Positions 10,915 through 20,357 are shown, counted from the stretch's first letter. The stretch: DNA of 64,000 bases from Salinimonas chungwhensis DSM 16280 (GCF_000378185.1 NZ_KB899381.1:120772-184771); one strand, 5' to 3'. Program-made: numbers and translations. Notes: generated by a model not told the origin, from the letters alone.

Positions 10915-10985
10915 GAAAAGGTATTACTTACTGACAAAGGGCTGCAATAGTACACGACGAGGGGGTGCTGTGAAAAGCCTTGCGC

Positions 10986-12044
10986 TTATGTCAGCTTGTT
11001 GAACTTTCTTATCATTCGCCAGATGTTTTGAATGATATAGCTATATACCATCAGTAATGCAATAAACCCCCAAAACATTATCCATTCGGGAACGGCAAAA
11101 ACTTCGCCGAGCACGCCGATGAGACAATACAAGCTGCCCATGAATAATATCGCCACCAATGCCTGATTTGACGATAACCCGGCCCGCATAAATATATTAT
11201 GCAGATGTTTTCTGTCTGGCCTGAGCATGGACTGACCCTTGCGAGCGCGCCGATACATAATCGCGGCCATGTCCATGAGCGGCAAGCCGATAAGCCAAAC
11301 CGCCGTGATGGGCCGAAACGCCGCTGCGCCGCCCTGGGCATGATCGACCAGCAACCATACGATGGTCAGGCCGACAAACATACTGCCAGCATCACCCATG
11401 AAAATCTTATTGCCGCGAAACCCTTTCCAGCTAAGATTAAATGCCAAAAACGGTACAATCGCCGCAATAATAATAAGCGGCTCCATAATCGCGCCATCAT
11501 TACCTGCTAACAGCAACAGGCAAACTACAGCCAGTAATACTACCAGACTCATGCCGCCAGCGAGGCCGTCTATACCATCTATCATATTGAACGCGTTGAT
11601 AACGCCAACCACACAGACAATAGTGAAAAAATAGCCACCGATGCCTAAGTTTACATCGCCTACTGCAAACAGATTACCCAGGGACGTAATATAATTTTGT
11701 GCGCTCCACGCCATAATAGCCGCCACACCAAATTGGCACATTAACCGGCCTTTCGCGCTAAGTTCAAACCGATCATCTAGCATGCCAAGCAAAACAATAA
11801 ATGCTGAGGCGGTGAAAAACAGTGGATTGTTTTTCATCCAAACATCGGTAACGATACTGGCCACGACAACTGCCATAAAAATAGCTACGCCCCCCGTAAG
11901 CGGCACCATCCCGTGGTGTCGTTTTCGGATATCAGGTTGGTCAACTAAACCAAACTGATGAGCAAGCGGCGTCATCACTACCAACAGAATCAGTGCCACA
12001 AAGAATGCGGTAAACAATGGTACAATTTGAAGGTAATCGAACAT
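10986..12044 (-). CDS. Undecaprenyl-phosphate sugar-1-phosphate transferase (WecA-like)
   Basis: Integral membrane enzyme of the MraY/WecA (GT4) family that starts a polysaccharide repeat by moving a sugar 1-phosphate, usually GlcNAc, onto undecaprenyl phosphate. The 352 residues contain about ten membrane helices, the catalytic LDDRFE near residue 88, NAFNMIDGIDGLAGG near residue 153, FMGDAGSMFVG near residue 215 and the cytosolic histidine motif RPDRKHLHNIF. WecA fits best; a WbpL-type transferase is the alternative. It is the first gene of the leftward set and sits divergent from the kps export genes. Confidence 0.88.
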   Translation of the reverse strand: MFDYLQIVPLFTAFFVALILLVVMTPLAHQFGLVDQPDIRKRHHGMVPLTGGVAIFMAVVVASIVTDVWMKNNPLFFTASAFIVLLGMLDDRFELSAKGRLMCQFGVAAIMAWSAQNYITSLGNLFAVGDVNLGIGGYFFTIVCVVGVINAFNMIDGIDGLAGGMSLVVLLAVVCLLLLAGNDGAIMEPLIIIAAIVPFLAFNLSWKGFRGNKIFMGDAGSMFVGLTIVWLLVDHAQGGAAAFRPITAVWLIGLPLMDMAAIMYRRARKGQSMLRPDRKHLHNIFMRAGLSSNQALVAILFMGSLYCLIGVLGEVFAVPEWIMFWGFIALLMVYSYIIQNIWRMIRKFNKLT

Positions 12045-12377
12045 GCTAAGAAAAATCCATTGTCATTCAGGTGCCAGAAAAACTACAGTGCTTCGCTATA
12101 TTGTTATAAAATTTCGTTAAAAAGCAGATGTGGTTTTTCTCCAAAGCTCAGTTATTGTCAGCGCACAGAAATGAAGAAGCGGCCTTGGTGTGCCAATAAT
12201 AATAAACATTCTGTAATCTGACCACCTTTTTATGAAACTTTACGCCTGACAATCGTCTAACAAACCCACAAAAGACAGGCCTTGTCAGCAATACACGATT
12301 TACGCGGGCGGGGTGAAATTTAAAAATTATATGCTATCCTATCGGCCACTTTGATACAGGGATTCCCGTTCATTCTA
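12045..12377. other. Divergent intergenic region between wecA-like and kps export genes
   Basis: A 333-base gap between divergent transcription units, so it should hold promoters for both. A TATGCT followed by ATCC near 12330 is a plausible -10 element for the rightward genes, without a convincing -35. I searched for the GGCGGTAG ops element of JUMPstart leaders and did not find it. No RNA gene was recognised. Confidence 0.4.
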
Positions 12378-12758
12378 ATGATTGCGAAGAAAAAAATTTT
12401 TGGCGTACTAGCACTTACCGCAAGCGTTATGCTGGTTGGTTGCGCGTCTGCGCCTGGCCCGGTCGTGGCTGATGTCCCGCTAGTCCACCCTAATTATACT
12501 GTGCAGGATCAGGGCCAGGTAATCAGCATTGCACCAAATAAAACGATCATGCCCGGACAGACGATTTCTTTCGCCGATGCCACCTGGCAGGTGGGTCAGG
12601 GATATTTTTCCGCGTCCCAACAACAATGCTTTGCTTTGCATCGTCTGAACACACCGCGACAAATTGCTAAAGAAGCGCGCGTGTGTCAGCAACATTCTCA
12701 GTGGATATATTTCCCTTCTGTCTTAAGGCGCTCACTCTCTGGCGACCCGGAATCCTGA
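12378..12758 (+). CDS. Small lipoprotein at the head of the kps export genes
   Basis: Protein of 126 residues beginning MIAKKK, with a signal peptide and the lipobox LVGC, the lipidated cysteine being residue 22. The mature part has no domain I recognise. It contains two further cysteines near the end (QQQCFAL and ARVCQQH) that could form a disulfide in the periplasm. It is five bases from kpsD, so it is almost certainly cotranscribed and may assist the outer-membrane export step. A longer frame from 12351 exists, but the ATG at 12378 places the positive signal-peptide residues correctly. Function is inferred only from position. Confidence 0.7.
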   Translation: MIAKKKIFGVLALTASVMLVGCASAPGPVVADVPLVHPNYTVQDQGQVISIAPNKTIMPGQTISFADATWQVGQGYFSASQQQCFALHRLNTPRQIAKEARVCQQHSQWIYFPSVLRRSLSGDPES

Positions 12759-12763
12759 AATTT

Positions 12764-14614
12764 ATGAAAAGTAATTTTATGACTCTACTTCGTATTTTTA
12801 CGACCTGCTTTATAATGCTGACCACCTATAGTGTACAGGCGCAGTCATTAGCAGATTTGCAGCAGCTCAGACAACAGGCGCAGCAGTCTGGTCAGAACCA
12901 GGGGCAAGGTGCCGCAGCTGCTCAGTCTCAGGCCGGTACTGTCAATGCTTCGCCAATGACGCTCTCTGGCCCGCGCAACATATCCAGTATGAACGGCGGC
13001 CAGCCTCAGAATGGCCAGTATTACAACCAGCCTCGTCAGGGCCAGCCTTTGCCGGGTGAGCCTACTATTGATACGGTTTTTCCTGAACAGATGCCGATGG
13101 AAAACCCGCCCTTTGCCGCTAATTTGTTTATTGGCGGATTTGAATCCGAACGGGCAGATGGGCTTAATGATAATTATCTGATTGCGCAGGGCGACAAAAT
13201 TTCAATCTGGATGTGGGGTGCTGTTAATTTTGCCGATGTCGTCACAGTAGATAATCAGGGTAACATTTTCATACCTAACATCGGCCCTATCCATGTGGCC
13301 AACACGCCTGCCGGGTCAGTTAACAGCAGGGTAACCAGCAGAATCAAGCAGGTTTATACGAATGATGTGAGCGTGTATGTTAACTTGTTAACTTCCACCC
13401 CAGTCTCTGTATTTATCACTGGCCCCGTGTTGCGTCCTGGCCAGTATGCCGGACAAGCATCAGACAGCGTTCTTTACTTTCTAAAGCGCGCAGGTGGTAT
13501 TGATTTTCAGCGCGGCAGCTTCCGAAAAATTGATATTAAACGTAACGGCGATATTATCGCATCGGCAGACCTGTACGATTTCATAAAAAACGGCACCTTA
13601 CCGGATATTTCTTTCAAAGACGGTGATGTCATAATGGTCCGCCCCTTAGGGGCTACAATTGTGGTAGAAACCGGTGCCCGCAACAGTTTTACTTTCGAGT
13701 TCACTAAAGACGAGCTCGAAGGCAGTAATCTTACTAGTTATGCGACTCCCAGGGACTTTGTAAATCACGTTTCAATAGCTGGCGTCCGAAATGGTGAGCA
13801 GTTTTCCCGCTACCTTTCAGTTAGCGCCTTTGCGGACTTCTCCCTTCAGGCAGGCGACTCGGTGGAGTATATCGACGACCACGAACAACGAGTCTATCGC
13901 ATAAACATTCAGGGTAGTCATACCGGCCCGTCGCAAATTATGGTGGATAAGGGTACTCGTCTTCAGGAGGTGCTTACCTATATTCAGGTAAATAAAAAGC
14001 TTTCCGATCTGGAAAATATCTTTTTGCTGCGCGAAAGTGTTGCACAACAGCAACGGGAAATTCTTGATCGATCGCTTCGACAACTGGAAAGAAGTATTTA
14101 TACCGCGCCTATCAGCTCAACCGGTGAAGGAAGCATTCGCGTTCAGGAAGCGCAACTGGTTTCCGACTTTATCGCCAGAGCCAGAGAGGTAGAACCTCTG
14201 GGCAAGGTTGTTGTCTCCGAAGGCGGTCACACTGCTAATGTACTGCTGGAACCTAACGATACCATAGTTATTCCACAAGTGACCGATTTGGTGCAAATTG
14301 GTGGCGAAGTAATGATGCCCCAGGCTGTGGTTTACAATCCAGATGCTACTGCAGCAGATTATATTGCCTGGGCAGGTGGCTTTACGCAGCGAGCCGATGA
14401 TGAACGTATTCTGGTTATTCGCAAAAATGGCTTGGTTGAATTTGATCAGATTGATGAAGCATTCTTTGATGAAACTGAAGGTCAAGTTGACCTGAAACCC
14501 GGCGATCAGTTAATTGTGTTGCCGTCTATTGATGTTAAGTCATTGCAGGCCATTAAAGATATCACCCAAATTGTTTATCAAATTGCGGTTGCTGCAAACG
14601 TAGCGCTTGAATAG
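12764..14614 (+). CDS. kpsD: Polysaccharide export outer-membrane protein (KpsD/Wza-like)
   Basis: OPX-family protein of 616 residues. A signal peptide ends VQAQS near residue 27, and a Gln/Gly-rich linker covers residues ~30-110. The polysaccharide-export domain follows: YLIAQGDKISIWMWGAVN near residue 140, then several SLBB ubiquitin-like modules (VFITGPVLRPGQY, IQGSHTGPSQIMV, VQIGGEVMMPQAVVYNP). Length and modular layout fit KpsD of group-2 capsules rather than the shorter Wza lipoprotein; there is no lipobox. It would span the periplasm and outer membrane as the exit channel for polymer moved by KpsMT. The ATG at 12764 is preferred because the frame upstream overlaps the lipoprotein gene. 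Confidence 0.9.
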   Translation: MKSNFMTLLRIFTTCFIMLTTYSVQAQSLADLQQLRQQAQQSGQNQGQGAAAAQSQAGTVNASPMTLSGPRNISSMNGGQPQNGQYYNQPRQGQPLPGEPTIDTVFPEQMPMENPPFAANLFIGGFESERADGLNDNYLIAQGDKISIWMWGAVNFADVVTVDNQGNIFIPNIGPIHVANTPAGSVNSRVTSRIKQVYTNDVSVYVNLLTSTPVSVFITGPVLRPGQYAGQASDSVLYFLKRAGGIDFQRGSFRKIDIKRNGDIIASADLYDFIKNGTLPDISFKDGDVIMVRPLGATIVVETGARNSFTFEFTKDELEGSNLTSYATPRDFVNHVSIAGVRNGEQFSRYLSVSAFADFSLQAGDSVEYIDDHEQRVYRINIQGSHTGPSQIMVDKGTRLQEVLTYIQVNKKLSDLENIFLLRESVAQQQREILDRSLRQLERSIYTAPISSTGEGSIRVQEAQLVSDFIARAREVEPLGKVVVSEGGHTANVLLEPNDTIVIPQVTDLVQIGGEVMMPQAVVYNPDATAADYIAWAGGFTQRADDERILVIRKNGLVEFDQIDEAFFDETEGQVDLKPGDQLIVLPSIDVKSLQAIKDITQIVYQIAVAANVALE

Positions 14615-14616
14615 AA

Positions 14617-15396
14617 ATGGTGACGTTTAAAGAGCAATTGGGAGCTTGGCGACGCGTGATTTTCGCGTTGTTTTTACGGGAACTGCAGAGCAAGTTTAAT
14701 GATAAACTCGGATTAGGGTGGGCTTTTTTTCAGCCCTTTTTGTTCATTTTTGCCTTATCGTACGCCCGTAGTCTTATATCAGGCTCTACAGTACACTCCA
14801 TGCCTATTTTGTTATTCATGTTAATAGGCATGCTTTATATCCAGTCTTTTTTAACATCTATGGGGCCAGTTGCGGGTGCGATAAAGAAAAATAAGCCGTT
14901 GTTTGCTTTTCGTCAGGTACAACCCATTGCTGCCGTTCTTACAGCATTGTTGATGGAGTTTTCAATAAAGGTAGGGGCCTTGGTACTACTGGTATTGACT
15001 CTCTATCTGCTGGATATCGACGTTCGAATGGATAATCCACTATTACTAATATACCTCTTTATATTGCTATGGATATTTAGCGGGGCCGTTGCTTTGCTAT
15101 TCGGCATTGCGGCAACCTATTTGCCAGAGATCGATAAAATAAAGATGTTTATTCAACGTCCTATGTTTTTTATCTCCTGTGTATTTTTCAGCCTGCAGGA
15201 TGTTCCGGAAAGGTACTGGCCTTATCTTACCTGGAACCCTATGGTCCACTTTATTGAACTTTCGCGTTATGCCACCTATACCTCTTATGGTAGCGCCGGA
15301 GTCAGCCTGAGTTTTGTCACATCTGTAACCCTCATTCTACTTTTTTTCGGGCTTGCGCTTTATCATCTGACGTGGAAGAAGGTGCTGGCCAGATGA
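14617..15396 (+). CDS. kpsM: Polysaccharide ABC transporter permease
   Basis: ABC-2 type permease of 259 residues with about six membrane helices. The amphipathic N-terminus LFLRELQSKFNDKLGLGW and the terminal LTWKKVLAR resemble KpsM/Wzm-type capsule permeases. It pairs with the ATPase encoded next to it to move lipid-linked polysaccharide across the inner membrane. It begins two bases after the kpsD stop, and its own stop overlaps the kpsT start in ATGA, so subunit synthesis is coupled. Confidence 0.9.
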   Translation: MVTFKEQLGAWRRVIFALFLRELQSKFNDKLGLGWAFFQPFLFIFALSYARSLISGSTVHSMPILLFMLIGMLYIQSFLTSMGPVAGAIKKNKPLFAFRQVQPIAAVLTALLMEFSIKVGALVLLVLTLYLLDIDVRMDNPLLLIYLFILLWIFSGAVALLFGIAATYLPEIDKIKMFIQRPMFFISCVFFSLQDVPERYWPYLTWNPMVHFIELSRYATYTSYGSAGVSLSFVTSVTLILLFFGLALYHLTWKKVLAR

Positions 15397-16061
15397 TACG
15401 TATTGAAAATTTAACCAAAAGTTATCCGAGCCGACTTGGTCCGCAATATATATTTAAAAATCTGAATTTTTCGTTCCCAACGGAAAAAAACGTAGCCATC
15501 TTAGGGAAAAATGGAGCGGGTAAATCGACGTTGTTTCGTCTTCTTGCCAAAAGTGAATACCCCGATCGAGGGCGTATTATTACCAACCGTGCTATGTCCT
15601 GGCCGGTGGCACTACAGACCGGTATTCACCCGCAGATGACAGGGCGCGAAAATACGCGGTTTATTGGCAGAATTAACAGTGTACGCTCACTCAGTAAATA
15701 TGAAAAATACGTGCAGGAATTTGCCGAATTAGGTAAGAAGTTTGACCTGCCAGTTAGAACTTACTCATCTGGTATGCGCGCCAAATTAGTTTTTGCCTGC
15801 TGCATGAATATCGATTTTGATGTCTATCTTATTGATGAGGCAACCTCAGTCGGTGACCCATTATTTCGAAAAAAAGCTAAAGCGACCCTAAAAGAAAAAA
15901 GTCAGAAATGTGGCGTGATAATGGTCAGCCACGAGCTTGACCAAATTCGTGAGTATTGCAATTCAGCAGTGCTTATCGATAAGGGGAAGCTTAGCTACTA
16001 TGACGATCTTGAAGAAGGGATCGAGGCCTATACCAACCCAGAATCTAAAAAAGGTAATTGA
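15393..16061 (+). CDS. kpsT: Polysaccharide ABC transporter ATPase
   Basis: Nucleotide-binding subunit of 222 residues powering capsule export. Walker A is GKNGAGKST near residue 45, the signature is YSSGMRAKL, and Walker B is VYLIDEAT followed by SVGDPLFRKKA; the VGD after Walker B is characteristic of KpsT/Wzt ATPases. There is no C-terminal carbohydrate-binding extension as in long Wzt proteins, so substrate recognition is of the capsule type. The ATG at 15393 overlaps the kpsM stop; a frame from 15372 is open but would lie inside kpsM. Confidence 0.92.
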   Translation: MIRIENLTKSYPSRLGPQYIFKNLNFSFPTEKNVAILGKNGAGKSTLFRLLAKSEYPDRGRIITNRAMSWPVALQTGIHPQMTGRENTRFIGRINSVRSLSKYEKYVQEFAELGKKFDLPVRTYSSGMRAKLVFACCMNIDFDVYLIDEATSVGDPLFRKKAKATLKEKSQKCGVIMVSHELDQIREYCNSAVLIDKGKLSYYDDLEEGIEAYTNPESKKGN

Positions 16062-16064
16062 TTC

Positions 16065-17183
16065 GTGCTTAAAAAAACACAAAAAAAGCTTAAGATAGTT
16101 ACGCAGAATGTCGCCAAGCTTTTTATCGCGGCCTGGGTAATTTATGCGCTCTATTTGGTAGCGTGGGCTGCCCCGCGTTACGAAAGTCAAAGCCAGATGA
16201 TTATTAAAACCTCAGATGGTGGTAACTCCTTTGACCCGACTTCGATGCTTATGTCTACGGTGACCGACGCACCACTTTCCACAGACAGTATTTTGGTGGA
16301 ATCCTTTATATTATCTCGGGATATGTTCGATTATCTGGTGGAAGAGCTTGATTTGGTTGCACAGTACAATTCCGAGGCAGCTGATTTTTTCAGTCGGCTA
16401 GCGCTGGGCAGCAGCAAAGAAGATATGTTTCAGTATTATCTTGACCATATTGATGTGTCGGTAGATTCCGAGTCTGCAGTAATTACCCTGAAAACACAGG
16501 CATTTAATCGTGAGTTTGCTCAAGTGCTGAATGCTGCCATTATCGAACACGCAGAAGCATTTATTAATCAGATCAACAATAATCTGGCCAAATCCAAGCT
16601 GGGTTTTGCTAAAGATGAACACAAACTGGTAGAAGAAAAGCTGCGGGGCGCTAAGGAAGAGCTTTTAGCCTTTCAGTCAAAATACAATGTTCTTGATCCC
16701 ACCGCCGAAGGTGCAGCTTCTCAGCAAATTGCCTTTTCACTGGAAGCTACCCTTGCACAAAAGCAGGCAGAACTGCGAACGATGTCGGGTATGATGAGTG
16801 AACTGGCACCGGAAATGAAGAACCTTAAGCGTCAGATATCAGCGTTACAGGATGCCGTCAGTCAGCAAAAAAGCGATTTAAATAATGCATCTGTGTCAGA
16901 AAACAGCGATATTTCAATGACAGAACTAATGGCCCAGTATAGTAACTTGCAAATCCAGCTTCAGCTGGCTATTCAGGCGTACTCTTCTTCATTGATGACA
17001 CTAGAAAGCACACGGGTCAAAGCCTATGAAAAAATCCAGCACCTGGTTACCATAGAAAATCCTACGCAACCGGATGACAATAAATATCCTCAGGTGATTT
17101 ATAACCTGACGCTATTTGGCGTGATTTTGTTTCTGGTATATGGAATCGGCAGAATCGTCGTTGCAACCATAAAGGAATTGTAA
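16065..17183 (+). CDS. kpsE: Capsule export inner-membrane protein (KpsE-like, PCP-3)
   Basis: Polysaccharide co-polymerase type protein of 372 residues. It has one membrane helix near the N-terminus (VAKLFIAAWVIYALYLVAW), a periplasmic domain with extended coiled coil (residues ~170-310, for example LVEEKLRGAKEELLAFQSKY), and a second membrane helix near the C-terminus (LTLFGVILFLVYGIGRIVV). This matches KpsE, which bridges the KpsMT transporter to the KpsD channel. It starts at GTG three bases after kpsT and is the last gene of the export set; a hairpin follows. No kpsC, kpsS, kpsF or kpsU lies nearby. Confidence 0.88.
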   Translation: MLKKTQKKLKIVTQNVAKLFIAAWVIYALYLVAWAAPRYESQSQMIIKTSDGGNSFDPTSMLMSTVTDAPLSTDSILVESFILSRDMFDYLVEELDLVAQYNSEAADFFSRLALGSSKEDMFQYYLDHIDVSVDSESAVITLKTQAFNREFAQVLNAAIIEHAEAFINQINNNLAKSKLGFAKDEHKLVEEKLRGAKEELLAFQSKYNVLDPTAEGAASQQIAFSLEATLAQKQAELRTMSGMMSELAPEMKNLKRQISALQDAVSQQKSDLNNASVSENSDISMTELMAQYSNLQIQLQLAIQAYSSSLMTLESTRVKAYEKIQHLVTIENPTQPDDNKYPQVIYNLTLFGVILFLVYGIGRIVVATIKEL

Positions 17184-17203
17184 GCAACTATTTACTGTAA
17201 ATG

Positions 17204-17239
17204 AATCCTCACGTCATACCCAACGCGTGAGGGTTGTTT
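17204..17239 (+). terminator. Probable terminator of the kps export genes
   Basis: CCTCACG (17207-17213) pairs with CGTGAGG (17226-17232), extended outward by AAT with GTT. The loop is 12 bases and TTGTTTT follows. It lies 21 bases after the kpsE stop. Confidence 0.6.
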
Positions 17240-17379
17240 TCAGGCTGTCTTCTCTTGTGTAACGGCCCAGCCTTTAGTATAACGACGTTACTTCTTTAAA
17301 CTTCCGAGTCACGTAAACCGCGTCTTGCGAATTACGTTTCGTTATAAAACTTACAAATACAAAAATACGGAATCTGATT

Positions 17380-18906
17380 GTGACAACTAAGAAATCGAAC
17401 GATAACAGCTTCTTTGGGCATCCAGGGGGGCTTCAAACGCTATTTTTCACAGAGATGTGGGAGCGCATGAGTTATTATGGGATGCGCGCGCTTTTGGTTC
17501 TTTTTATGACTGCATCCATGCAGGAAGAGGGGCTGGCGTTTACGGTTGCTTCTGCCACGGCTATTTATGGTCTTTACACCGGCGCGGTTTACTTTATGGG
17601 CTTGCCTGGCGGGTGGATAGCTGACCGCCTTATTGGCAGCCAGCGCGCTGTCTGGTATGGCGGCATAATTATTATGTGCGGGCACATTGTGCTTGCAATT
17701 CCCAGCCATAGTACTTTCTTTATTGGCTTAATTCTGGTGGTTCTGGGCACTGGTTTGCTTAAACCAAACATCAGTGCCATGGTCGGGGGGCTGTATTCTG
17801 ATAATGATGCCCGCCGTGATGGTGGCTTTACTATTTATTATATGGGTATCAACCTAGGCTCACTGATAGGTTATGCGGTGTGCGGCTGGCTTGCCCCTAA
17901 TATGGGTTACCACTGGGCCTTCGGCGCAGCGGCCGTAGGTATGGCGATTGGCTTGGTTCAGTATAAAGTCACTCAGGGCCGACTTGCTGGAAATGGTGAT
18001 GAGCCGGCCACTGATCTGACACCTCGGATTCACAAGCTGGGTTGGTCAGGCATTGTGCTTTTCCTGTTAGTGCTAATCGGCGTAACCACCGCCACAACCA
18101 TGGGCGTTTTAATCATTGACCCTGTCTCGCTGGCGCAGGATGTGGCAATTGCGTTTACCGTTATCTTCCTGATTTACTTTTTCGGTATTTTCTTTATGGG
18201 TAACCTGAGCGAAGCCGAGAAAAAACGCATGGGTGCACTCTTTCTCATTTGCATAGCATCGGCGTGTTTCTGGGCAGGGTTTGAACAAGCTGGCTCATCG
18301 CTTAACCTGTTTGGTCGTGATTATACCGACCGCATGATTGGTGCATTCTCAATTCCGCCAGCCTGGTTCCAGTCTGCAAACTCGTTTTTTATTATCATTC
18401 TTTCACCTTTTTTCGCTGCGTTGTGGGTGAATCTTGGTAAGCGCATGATGGATCCGTCATACGGTGCGAAGTGTGCAATAGGCCTTATCATTATGGCCAG
18501 TGGCTTTATTGTCATGTTCTTTGCAGCGCAACTTGCAGCAAGCGGTTTGAAAGTAGCGCCTTACTGGCTCATCACAACTTACTTTTTACATACTGTGGGC
18601 GAGCTTTGTCTTAGTCCGGTAGCCTTGAGCGCAGTGAGCAAGTTGTCGCCCAAGCGTTTTGCCGGGCAGATGATGGGAGTGTTTGTACTCACCTATTCTA
18701 TCGGTAATGTTATTGCTGGTCTGCTGGCAGGTAACTTCAACCCGGATCGCTTAGAAACAATGCCTGATTTGTATATGCAGATTACATTATTTAGTATTGC
18801 TATTGGCATTGTGGTTTTGCTGCTTTCTTTAAAGACGCGTCACTGGGAAGCACTGGCAGACAAGAAACACGAAGAAGAGCCCCATCCTGTTTCTCAACAG
18901 GGCTAA
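17380..18906 (+). CDS. Proton-dependent oligopeptide transporter (POT family)
   Basis: Inner-membrane di/tripeptide:proton symporter of 508 residues with about 14 membrane helices. The first helix carries the proton-coupling ExxER signature in FFTEMWERMSYYG (residues ~24-36). The PTR2 signature FTIYYMGINLGSLIGY is near residue 150, and the late TVGELCLSPVALSAVSKL is also typical. Best match is the DtpA/DtpB/YhiP group. The start is GTG with only a weak purine stretch upstream. An intrinsic terminator follows, so it is probably monocistronic. Two inverted repeats lie in the 197-base upstream gap. Confidence 0.92.
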   Translation: MTTKKSNDNSFFGHPGGLQTLFFTEMWERMSYYGMRALLVLFMTASMQEEGLAFTVASATAIYGLYTGAVYFMGLPGGWIADRLIGSQRAVWYGGIIIMCGHIVLAIPSHSTFFIGLILVVLGTGLLKPNISAMVGGLYSDNDARRDGGFTIYYMGINLGSLIGYAVCGWLAPNMGYHWAFGAAAVGMAIGLVQYKVTQGRLAGNGDEPATDLTPRIHKLGWSGIVLFLLVLIGVTTATTMGVLIIDPVSLAQDVAIAFTVIFLIYFFGIFFMGNLSEAEKKRMGALFLICIASACFWAGFEQAGSSLNLFGRDYTDRMIGAFSIPPAWFQSANSFFIIILSPFFAALWVNLGKRMMDPSYGAKCAIGLIIMASGFIVMFFAAQLAASGLKVAPYWLITTYFLHTVGELCLSPVALSAVSKLSPKRFAGQMMGVFVLTYSIGNVIAGLLAGNFNPDRLETMPDLYMQITLFSIAIGIVVLLLSLKTRHWEALADKKHEEEPHPVSQQG

Positions 18907-18956
18907 CAGGTTGTCAGTGGGTGCTTGACACCACTGACTGGCAGAAAACAGTATGA

Positions 18957-18987
18957 GCCGCCACACCCAGATGTGGCGGCTTTTTTA
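18957..18987 (+). terminator. Rho-independent terminator of the peptide transporter gene
   Basis: Perfect nine-base arms GCCGCCACA (18957-18965) and TGTGGCGGC (18972-18980) with a six-base loop, followed at once by six T. Lies 50 bases after the stop codon. Confidence 0.93.
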
Positions 18988-19003
18988 CTTAAACAGGTTA
19001 ACT

Positions 19004-19315
19004 ATGAAGCTTTATTTTTTCACGAAAGACATTCCCGGCCTTGAGGGGCGCTCAATAAAAGAACGTATGACCATGCTTGAAGCAGCCGGTAAGCGTATGA
19101 GCGTTCCGGAAAAAACCCTTTTGAATGTGCTGAAACTTCTGGTTATTGTACCGGTATTTATACTGATTTTACGCACCGCAACGGACTGGACGTCATTGGT
19201 GTGGGCTTTTCTGGTCTTTCTGCTGTATCCCTTAGTGGTAAAACCGCTGCAGTATTCGCTAAGTGCAAAATACATACAGCAGCCTGACACTATATCGTCA
19301 TCTAAGGAGCAATGA
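19004..19315 (+). CDS. Small membrane protein (DUF6170-like)
   Basis: Protein of 103 residues beginning [11 protein letters not shown]. The amphipathic N-terminal half includes [20 protein letters not shown], and two adjacent membrane helices span about residues 38-80. The pattern agrees with the DUF6170 family of small Alteromonadales proteins; the family assignment is from memory and no function is known. The ATG at 19004 is preferred because the frame upstream runs through the terminator hairpin of the previous gene. Its TGA overlaps the galE start in ATGATG, indicating coupling with galE. Confidence 0.65.
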   Translation: MKLYFFTKDIPGLEGRSIKERMTMLEAAGKRMSVPEKTLLNVLKLLVIVPVFILILRTATDWTSLVWAFLVFLLYPLVVKPLQYSLSAKYIQQPDTISSSKEQ

Positions 19316-20337
19316 TGAACACTATTCTGGTTACCGGCGGCGCCGGTTATATTGGCAGCCATACCTCACTGCAGTTACTGGAAAATGGCTTTAAGGTGGT
19401 TGTTTTAGATAATCTGGTCAATGCCAGTGCCGAGTCATTGCGTCGGGTTGAATCACTGGCCGGAAAATCTCTGACCTTCATACAGGGCGACATTCGGGAC
19501 ACTAAATTATTAAATACGGTGTTCAGTGAACATGATATTGACGCAGTTATACACTTTGCCGGTCTTAAAGCTGTCGGTGAGTCGGTGCAAAAGCCCCTTG
19601 AGTATTACGAAAACAACGTCTACGGCACGTTGACGCTGTGCAACGTCATGCGTCAGCACGATGTTAAGAACCTGGTTTTCAGCTCTTCTGCCACGGTTTA
19701 TGGTGACCCTGCCGCCCTGCCTCTTAAAGAAAATATGTCTACTGGTCAGCCCACAAACCCTTACGGCATGTCAAAGCTCATGGTAGAGCACGTGCTAACC
19801 GATTTACACAAGTCCGATCCACAATGGAATATCGTGTTATTGCGTTACTTCAACCCTGTTGGAGCACATGAGTCCGGTAAGATTGGTGAAGATCCTAATG
19901 GTATTCCTAATAACCTGATGCCGTTTATTTCTCAGGTGGCCACCGGTAAGCTGGAGCAGTTGAGCGTCTTTGGCGATGACTACAACACACAGGACGGCAC
20001 TGGTGTAAGGGATTATATTCACGTTGTAGATTTGGCAAATGGCCATTTAAAAGCGCTGGACCGCATTTCACTGAATATGGGGCTGGATATTTATAATCTG
20101 GGTACCGGCCAGGGTTATTCTGTTTTAGAGATGATAAAAGCGTTTGAAAATGCCTCTGGGCAAACAATCAATTACAAAATAGCGCCACGACGGGAAGGAG
20201 ATGTTGCTGCCTGTTACGCCGACCCCACACTTGCTGCGAAAGAACTCAACTGGCACGCAGAGCTGGGGCTTGATGAAATGTGTCGCGATGTTTGGAAATG
20301 GCAATCGGCCAATCCTCAGGGTTACAGCGAAAGATAA
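19312..20337 (+). CDS. galE: UDP-glucose 4-epimerase
   Basis: Short-chain dehydrogenase-type epimerase of 341 residues interconverting UDP-glucose and UDP-galactose, drawing on the UDP-glucose made by Gal[10 protein letters not shown] near residue 9 binds NAD, the catalytic YxxxK is seen in YGMSK, and [11 protein letters not shown] carries the catalytic serine region. AAGGAGC precedes the ATG at 19312; a second ATG directly follows and could also be used. The gene ends at a strong bidirectional hairpin. It likely supplies galactose residues to surface polysaccharide, though it is not inside the kps cluster. Confidence 0.95.
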   Translation: MMNTILVTGGAGYIGSHTSLQLLENGFKVVVLDNLVNASAESLRRVESLAGKSLTFIQGDIRDTKLLNTVFSEHDIDAVIHFAGLKAVGESVQKPLEYYENNVYGTLTLCNVMRQHDVKNLVFSSSATVYGDPAALPLKENMSTGQPTNPYGMSKLMVEHVLTDLHKSDPQWNIVLLRYFNPVGAHESGKIGEDPNGIPNNLMPFISQVATGKLEQLSVFGDDYNTQDGTGVRDYIHVVDLANGHLKALDRISLNMGLDIYNLGTGQGYSVLEMIKAFENASGQTINYKIAPRREGDVAACYADPTLAAKELNWHAELGLDEMCRDVWKWQSANPQGYSER

Positions 20338-20357
20338 CAAGACAACAAGTAACAACA

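Noticed and set aside
12045..12377. JUMPstart/ops element before the polysaccharide export genes
   Set aside because: GGCGGTAG is not present; the GGGCGGGG near 12307 does not match.
12683..12763. N-terminal extension of KpsD
   Set aside because: It would overlap the lipoprotein gene and place 27 residues before a clear signal peptide.
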